The notes under the pieces are model-generated. The model was not told where the DNA came from. It worked only from the letters and a program-made list of their open reading frames with translations, and ran no database searches. A stretch of DNA of 64,000 bases from Streptomyces sp. Isolate_45 (GTDB taxonomy: Bacteria; Actinomycetota; Actinomycetes; Streptomycetales; Streptomycetaceae), in the NCBI RefSeq assembly GCF_024721315.2, contig NZ_JANFAK020000011.1, positions 36,025-100,024 on the forward strand. The letters are read 5' to 3'. Shown piece by piece: positions 59,739-64,000 of the stretch. Positions within the stretch are counted from its first letter, which is position 1. Each line of letters opens with the position of its first letter. The translations under genes were made by a program, and so were the position numbers.

Positions 59739-61337
59739 TCACGACGACTGCCCGGGGGTGGCGTCGCTGCGCGTCAACACCTCGGGGACGGTGGGCGGTT
59801 CCGGTGCCAGTGTGAAGTTGATGCGGGTGCCGTCCCGGTGGTCGGGGTCGACGGCGATGGTGCCGCCGTGGAACTCGACGATCTTCTTGCACATCGCCAG
59901 GCCGATGCCGCTGCCCGAGTAGGCATCCTTGGTGTGCAGCCGCTGGAAGATGACGAACACCTTCTCGGCGTACTCGGGGGCGATGCCGATGCCGTTGTCG
60001 GTCACCGAGAACCGCCACAGAGCACCGTCGCGTACGGCGGACACGTGGATCTCCGGGGGAGTCCCCGGCCGGCGGAACTTGATGGCGTTGCCGATCAGGT
60101 TCTGCCAGAGCATCCCCATCTGCGTGGGGTCCGCGACCAGCGTGGGCAGCGGGTCGTGGGTGACGACGGCGTCGGCCTCCTCGATGCCGACGCTGAGGGA
60201 GGACAGGGTCCGGGTGAGGACCGCGTCGAGGTCGAGGCTCTGGTGGGTGTGGTGGACGCGGCCGACCCTGGAGAAACCGAGCAGGTCGTTGATCAGCGTC
60301 TGCATGCGGTTCGCGCCGTCGACCGCGTAGTCGATGTACTGGTCCGCCTTCGCGTCCAACTGCCCGCCGTAGCGGCGCTGCAGGAGCTGCGTGAAGCTGG
60401 AGATCTTCCGCAACGGCTCCTGCAGATCGTGGGAGGCCACGTACGCGAACTGCTCCAGCTCGGCGTTGGACCGCTTCAGATCGGCGGCCTGCGCGTCGAG
60501 TGCGAGACGGGCCTCCTCGGCGAAGGCGAGCTCCTGTACGAGACGCCGGCGCATGGAGTCGATCTCGGCACCGAGACGGCGCAGATCGGCCGGCCCGGTG
60601 GGGGTGATGGGGTGCGCGAAGTCACCCCCGGTGACCCTTCGGGCGTCGGTACCCAGCTGCTCCAAGGGCGTGGTGATGCCGCGTCGCAGCCCTTCGAACA
60701 CCAGGGCGGCGACGGCCAGCGTCACCAGCGCGATGGCGGCGAAGATCCCGTTGCGCCGGACCATGACGGCAGCGAGGTCATCGCGTGCCCTCTCACGGTC
60801 GGCCCGGAGCTGCGCCTGTTGGCCGGACATCGCCGTCCGCAGGGCGTCGAAGGAGGCTTTGCCCTCCTCGGCACGCTCCGCGCCGAGGGGCGATGGAGCT
60901 CCGGGCGGTGCGGCGGCGACCGGCCTCGCGATCCGTTCCTGCCACTTGTCCACGGCCTCTTCGACGGTCCGGAGATCCCGCAGCCCCGCCGGGTTGCCGG
61001 CCAGGAGCTGGGCGAGTTGGTCGGCGGAGGTCCGCTCGTCGCTCAGCCCCTGCTGGTAGGGGGCCAGGAAGTCCGGGCTGCCGGTGACGCCGTAGCCGCG
61101 GATGCCGGTCTCCTGGTTCAGGAGCGCCGTCTCCAGTCGGATCGCCATGGTCAGGGCCGGTGACTTCACGTCCACCAGTTCCTCACTGATGGAGGCTGTC
61201 CGGCCGAGGACCCACGCCCCGGTCGCTCCGAGCAGAGCGAGGACGGTCAGGGCCGTGGCCACCCCCACACGCAGCCAGCGCCGTGCGGTCCACGTGGACA
61301 GACCCCGGGCACCCGGCAGCCCCTCAACTCCGGTCAT
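59739..61337 (-). CDS. CHASE3-HAMP sensor histidine kinase
   Basis: 532 residues from ATG 61337. A first membrane segment (about 17-42), an outer four-helix sensor with the CHASE3 pattern (ALLNQETGIRGYGVTG, LDFLAPYQQGL-type), a second segment near 203-225, HAMP, a coiled coil (EEARLALDAQAADLKRSNAE) and a phytochrome-like kinase core: H-box VASHDLQEPLRK, N-box LWQNLIGNAIKF, DNGIGIAPEY and GSGIGLAMCKKIVEFHGG. This class usually pairs with small CheY-like regulators; the divergent response regulator at 61833 is the obvious partner. Confidence 0.92.
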   Translation of the reverse strand: MTGVEGLPGARGLSTWTARRWLRVGVATALTVLALLGATGAWVLGRTASISEELVDVKSPALTMAIRLETALLNQETGIRGYGVTGSPDFLAPYQQGLSDERTSADQLAQLLAGNPAGLRDLRTVEEAVDKWQERIARPVAAAPPGAPSPLGAERAEEGKASFDALRTAMSGQQAQLRADRERARDDLAAVMVRRNGIFAAIALVTLAVAALVFEGLRRGITTPLEQLGTDARRVTGGDFAHPITPTGPADLRRLGAEIDSMRRRLVQELAFAEEARLALDAQAADLKRSNAELEQFAYVASHDLQEPLRKISSFTQLLQRRYGGQLDAKADQYIDYAVDGANRMQTLINDLLGFSRVGRVHHTHQSLDLDAVLTRTLSSLSVGIEEADAVVTHDPLPTLVADPTQMGMLWQNLIGNAIKFRRPGTPPEIHVSAVRDGALWRFSVTDNGIGIAPEYAEKVFVIFQRLHTKDAYSGSGIGLAMCKKIVEFHGGTIAVDPDHRDGTRINFTLAPEPPTVPEVLTRSDATPGQSS

Positions 61338-61381
61338 CTCCTGCGCCCCTCCAACGTCATGACCGTCCGGGATGCGGTTCG

Positions 61382-61421
61382 GCCTGCTTCTGCCTGCTTC
61401 GGCCTGCACCAGCCTGCACAC
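61382..61421. repeat. Four 10-bp direct repeats in a divergent promoter region
   Basis: GCCTGCTTCT, GCCTGCTTCG, GCCTGCACCA and GCCTGCACAC run head to tail from 61382 to 61421, so GCCTGC recurs exactly every helical turn. They lie between the divergent kinase and response-regulator genes and could be a multi-site operator. Confidence 0.75.
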
Positions 61422-61436
61422 TGTAGAGGCCTCTGT

Positions 61437-61477
61437 GACAACACATGTTGTCGAGGGTGGGGGCGGCGGCCTACAGT
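61437..61477 (+). promoter_or_regulatory. Palindromic operator overlapping a promoter
   Basis: The perfect inverted repeat GACAACA-CA-TGTTGTC (61437-61452) overlaps a -35 TTGTCG (61448-61453). An 18-bp spacer leads to -10 TACAGT (61472-61477), and the ATG at 61485 lies 7 nt further, so the transcript would be leaderless. A repressor on the palindrome would cover the -35. Confidence 0.6.
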
Positions 61478-61484
61478 GCCGGGT

Positions 61485-61832
61485 ATGCCGGGCAGAGACT
61501 TCTCCTCGCCGACCGCGCCCCGGAACACGGAAACCGTGACACGGGCGGCAGTCGCCGACCTCGCGCACCGTCTTGCCCACGGGGTGACGGGCGACGCCAC
61601 GTCACCCCGAGGGGACGATCCCGCCCCGGCCCTTGCCCTTCCACACGTACGCGATCAGGTACGGCAGACCGCCGAACGGCTCCGGCGTGACGCCGCCGCC
61701 GCCCGCGCGGGCGCCGGCTACCCACAGCTCGGAGCCGCCTGCGGCATCAGCCGTCAGGGCGCCCGCCGACGATGGCCCGGCCTCTGGGACCACGTGCCCG
61801 ACGGCAATCCTCACCACCTCACGGAGCTTTCG
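61485..61832 (+). CDS. HTH-like segment in frame with the response regulator
   Basis: 116 codons from ATG 61485 with no stop before the response regulator, so it may be its N-terminal domain. It reads TVTRAAVADLAHRLAHGVTG, then LRRDAAAARAGAGYPQLGAA and CGISRQGARRRWPGL, the pattern of small Streptomyces HTH proteins (IGxxxGxSRQAAxxRF). The start has no ribosome-binding site but fits the leaderless promoter just upstream. Either a fused HTH-receiver protein of 259 residues, or a protein read through while the regulator also starts internally. Confidence 0.5.
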
Positions 61833-62264
61833 ATGATGACCGCGCCCGCCCGCCCTTACGACGTCCTGCTCGTCGAGGACGACATGGCCGATGCCATGCT
61901 CATCGAGGAGGCCCTCTCCGAGCGCGGGACCCGCAACCTCGTCCAGGTCACCGACGGCGTCGCCGCCCTGGAATACCTGCGCGATCCGGACAGCACACGG
62001 CCCGACCTGATCGTTCTCGACCTCAACATGCCCCGTATGAACGGCCGTGACCTCCTGCAGATCCTCAAGAACGACGAGAACTTTCAGACCATCCCCGTCG
62101 TCGTCCTCACCACCTCCGCCGCCCCCGAGGACGTGGCCGGCGCCTACAGCAGCCACGCCAACGCCTACGTGACCAAGCCCGTCAACCTTGAGGACTTCGA
62201 GCGGGCCGTCCAGAGCATCGACGCCTTCTACCTCGACACGGTCACCCGCCTGCCCCGCCCCTGA
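61833..62264 (+). CDS. CheY-like response regulator (Rcp1 type)
   Basis: 143 residues from ATG 61833 (second ATG at 61836) with CGGAG at suitable spacing. A single receiver domain: acidic pair VLLVEDDMADAM, phospho-acceptor Asp in LIVLDLNMPRMNG, Thr/Ser in VVVLTTSAAPED and Lys in YVTKPVN. No output domain follows. It resembles Rcp1-like regulators that serve phytochrome-type kinases, matching the divergent kinase at 59739. The frame is open upstream to an HTH-like segment, so this may be the C-terminal half of a fusion. Confidence 0.9.
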   Translation: MMTAPARPYDVLLVEDDMADAMLIEEALSERGTRNLVQVTDGVAALEYLRDPDSTRPDLIVLDLNMPRMNGRDLLQILKNDENFQTIPVVVLTTSAAPEDVAGAYSSHANAYVTKPVNLEDFERAVQSIDAFYLDTVTRLPRP

Positions 62265-62273
62265 AACCCGCCC

Positions 62274-62711
62274 TCAGCGAAGTTTCAGGTGCGCGGTGAT
62301 CTGCTTGCCGTTGGGGTGCGGGGTGACGGTCAGGTCATCGACGAGACTCTGGACCAGCGGCCAGCCGTAGCCCCCGATCCGGATTCCGGCAGGCGGACTG
62401 GTCTGGGCGACGGGGGCTTCGGAGCTGTGGTCGGCCACGGAAACCCGCAGCGCGCCGTCGTGGACGTCGGCGTGAAAGCCGGCGAGGCCGCCGCCGTGCC
62501 GGATGGCATTGGTGACGAGTTCGGTGGTCACCATCAGAGCGTCCGCCACGGCGTCCGCGTCATGGGGAAGTTGGGATTGCCTCAGCAGCGCCGCGACCTG
62601 GTCGCGGGCATCGGCGGCCGTTGCTGGAAGTGAGGCACCCGGCTTCGCAGGGGTGGTTCCCGTGAGGGGCGGTTGCCCACCCGGCTCATCGCTCCCTCGT
62701 GACCGTTCCAT
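62274..62711 (-). CDS. RsbW-like ATP-binding anti-sigma-type regulator
   Basis: 145 residues from ATG 62711 (GGAGA upstream). A HATPase_c fold without a histidine-phosphotransfer domain: VTTELVTNAIRHGGG (N-box), VSVADHSSEAP (G1) and IGGYGWPLVQSLVDDL (G2). Such Streptomyces proteins act as serine kinases of STAS proteins or as anti-sigma factors. It is convergent with the response regulator (9 bp apart). The STAS paralogues about 6 kb away are candidate partners. Confidence 0.85.
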   Translation of the reverse strand: MERSRGSDEPGGQPPLTGTTPAKPGASLPATAADARDQVAALLRQSQLPHDADAVADALMVTTELVTNAIRHGGGLAGFHADVHDGALRVSVADHSSEAPVAQTSPPAGIRIGGYGWPLVQSLVDDLTVTPHPNGKQITAHLKLR

Positions 62712-62932
62712 GTCTCCGCGTCTGCCCGGTGCCGAATCGACCCCGCGATCCTCGCACACCCCCCTCCGCGCGGCCACGGGGAGGGCGTGATGCCGAATCG
62801 CGGGGGTGCCGGACGGGACGCTCACGCCCGGTCAGATGCCGGGCCCTCCCCGTCAAGGCGGCCCGCAGGTCGAGGACCTGGTCCCCCGGGCGATGCCCGC
62901 CTGCCCGCGACTGCGGGCCGACTCCGGGTGCG

Positions 62933-62980
62933 GCACGGGCCGGGGCGGGCAGCCGTGTGGTTGCCCGCCCCGGCCCGTGC
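62933..62980. terminator. 19-bp hairpin terminator of the PRC-barrel gene
   Basis: The arms GCACGGGCCGGGGCGGGCA (62933-62951) and its exact complement (62962-62980) enclose a 10-nt loop, 31 nt beyond the stop of the minus-strand PRC-barrel gene. The rest of 62712-63011 holds no evident gene. Confidence 0.85.
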
Positions 62981-63011
62981 CCGCAGTGTCCCCGCGGGGT
63001 GCCCGTCGCAA

Positions 63012-63365
63012 TCAGAAGGTGTGCGGCCTGCCGTAGTAGCCGCCGACCAGGCGGTGGTAGTCCTCGTCGCCGAGGTGGGTGTCCCTGTCGAACTCCGGAG
63101 CGACCTTGATCTGCTCCTTGGTCCGGTCGACATAGATCTTCTGTTCCTCGGGGTCGACGCGGCTGACCGTGCCGGCGGGGATGAGGACTTCCTTGCCGAA
63201 GATCCATGGGCCGGTGTCGACCACGATGTAGGCGGAGCCGATGTCCTCGGAGTGTTTGTCGACCTTGCCGATGGAGCCGTCCGTGGCCTCGACCTTGTAA
63301 CCCGTCAGGTCGGCACCGGCCAGGTGGCCGGAGGTCTCGCGGTAACCCCACACGTTCTCAGTCAT
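63012..63365 (-). CDS. PRC-barrel domain protein
   Basis: 117 residues from ATG 63365 with AAGGGG upstream. The PRC-barrel core reads DLTGYKVEATDGSIGKVDKH, then SAYIVVDTGPWIFGKEVLIP and AGTVSRVDPEEQKIYVDRTK, with a C-terminal YGRPHTF tail. Such proteins are abundant in Streptomyces and are often linked to stress; the biochemical role is unknown. Its neighbours, a small membrane protein and a CsbD-family gene, support a stress setting. Confidence 0.88.
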   Translation of the reverse strand: MTENVWGYRETSGHLAGADLTGYKVEATDGSIGKVDKHSEDIGSAYIVVDTGPWIFGKEVLIPAGTVSRVDPEEQKIYVDRTKEQIKVAPEFDRDTHLGDEDYHRLVGGYYGRPHTF

Positions 63366-63464
63366 GCGCAATACCCCTTCATCGGTTTCAGTGTCCGCCT
63401 GAAGAACTCTCAGGCCTTGAACGACCCTCGCCACCTCACGGGGTCGGGGTCTTGATCGGCACGC

Positions 63465-63626
63465 CTACCAGCGGTACCAGCGGCCGCTGCCGCCCTTGGG
63501 ACGGGCGACGAACCCGACCAGCCAGAGCACCAGTACGGCGATGGCGACCCACCAGAGGATCTTCACCGCGAAACCGGCGCCGAAGAGAATCAGAGCGAGC
63601 AGAAGAACAAGAAGCAGGGGAACCAT
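63465..63626 (-). CDS. Small two-helix hydrophobic membrane protein
   Basis: 53 residues from ATG 63626, which has CGGAGGTAA just upstream, a near-ideal ribosome-binding site. Two hydrophobic helices (VPLLLVLLLALILFGAGFAV and WWVAIAVLVLWLVGFVA) are followed by a basic aromatic tail (RPKGGSGRWYRW). Short proteins of this form are widespread in actinobacteria next to CsbD and PRC-barrel genes; no function is known. Upstream in-frame codons are unlikely to be translated. Confidence 0.7.
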   Translation of the reverse strand: MVPLLLVLLLALILFGAGFAVKILWWVAIAVLVLWLVGFVARPKGGSGRWYRW

Positions 63627-63830
63627 GTTTACCTCCGAGACGCCTTCTGTCCGGAACTCGCCTGACCATGCGCGCGGAATGTACTTGTCTTTTGGTAGCG
63701 CGGGTGTAGTCGAAGCCGCACCCAATCAGCACCCCTCATTCAACGGATTCGAGAACCGACCGTTTCAAGTCCCTCGGGCGGGACAGGCGAGTGCGGGCAA
63801 GGCGAGTTCCTATGACGAGGAGTGATGGTC

Positions 63831-64000
63831 GTGTCGGCTGACGAGAAGACCCAGGCGAAGACCGAGCAGGCCAAGGGCAAGCTCAAGGAGGCCGCCGGCC
63901 GCGCGGTCGGCAACGAACGCCTCACCGCAGAAGGCCGTGGCGAGCAGGCCAAGGGCGATGTCCGCCAGGCCAAGGAGAACGTGAAGGATGCCTTCAAGCG
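63831..64000 (+). CDS. CsbD family stress protein (cut by window end)
   Basis: At least 56 residues from GTG 63831, with GAGGAG at 8 nt; ATG 63825 in the same frame is too close to that site. Typical CsbD sequence: EKTQAKTEQAKGKLKEAAGR, then ERLTAEGRGEQAKGDVRQAK and ENVKDAFK, a Lys/Ala/Glu-rich helical bundle without Cys or Trp. In Bacillus subtilis csbD belongs to the general stress regulon. CsbD proteins are about 55-70 residues long, so only the last few codons should be missing. Confidence 0.85.
   Translation, partial: MSADEKTQAKTEQAKGKLKEAAGRAVGNERLTAEGRGEQAKGDVRQAKENVKDAFK

Noticed and set aside
63366..63830. SigB-type promoters before the PRC-barrel, small membrane and CsbD genes
   Set aside because: The best GGGTAY-like elements (such as GGGTAT just before 63365) coincide with ribosome-binding sites or lack a spaced -35, so I do not call them.

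Overview
The window looks like Streptomyces chromosome. Base composition is very GC-rich, nearly every codon ends in G or C, GTG/TTG starts and 4-nt start/stop overlaps are frequent, and marker families are present: a conservon (cvnA-E), SpoIIE-type phosphatase, LAL regulator, Tat-exported enzymes and DUF6243. I saw no rRNA, tRNA, CRISPR array, transposase or phage gene.

Layout. 91-4143: housekeeping/accessory genes (PepSY-like membrane protein, CutA, secreted NPP1 protein, cupin, YbdK-type carboxylate-amine ligase). 4612-17760: a compact, co-directional biosynthetic cluster encoding an MFS exporter, a one-module NRPS (C remnant-A-T) fused to a PBP/beta-lactamase-type hydrolase domain with Cys in place of the catalytic Ser, an ATP-grasp ligase, a U32-like TIM-barrel protein, a glutamine-dependent asparagine-synthase-type enzyme, a 2OG-Fe(II) oxygenase, a class IV aminotransferase, an AEC-type transporter and a TauD-type dioxygenase. 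The A-domain pocket read by eye fits alanine, so a small modified Ala-containing peptide or amide is the best guess; I recognise no known product. 17781-20303: SpoIIE phosphatase, deoxynucleoside kinase, DUF6243.

20555-26683: a second cluster, a RiPP operon: promoter, MFS transporter with three early TTA codons, S9 peptidase, a 39-residue Cys-free precursor peptide, two hairpins, a cobalamin-type radical SAM protein with a CX7CX2C motif, and a DUF5825 protein. The arrangement suggests the peptide is modified by the radical SAM enzyme, trimmed by the peptidase and exported, under bldA control. 26730-31851 (minus strand): a three-gene module of a small protein, a membrane protein and a 1249-residue protein with a C-terminal CHAT (caspase-like) domain.

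32011-38219: membrane proteins, an AI-2E-family transporter and two Ser/Thr kinases, one fused to a periplasmic ligand-binding domain. 38685-42995: conservon cvnA-E ending in a CYP157-like P450 without the EXXR motif, convergent with a terpene synthase. Behind that, on the same minus strand, lie an unusually long O-methyltransferase and a PobA-like flavin hydroxylase. 47802-55685: DUF4232 protein, aldo/keto reductase, secreted S1 protease with two Ig-like domains, LAL regulator, CDP-diacylglycerol pyrophosphatase.

56035-64000: a signalling and stress region with two STAS paralogues and a candidate small RNA between them, decayed gene remnants (NmrA-like; FG-GAP), deaminase, GDSL lipase, CHASE3-type histidine kinase divergent from a response regulator across a repeat-rich operator region, RsbW-like ATPase, PRC-barrel protein, small membrane protein and a CsbD-family gene cut by the window end.
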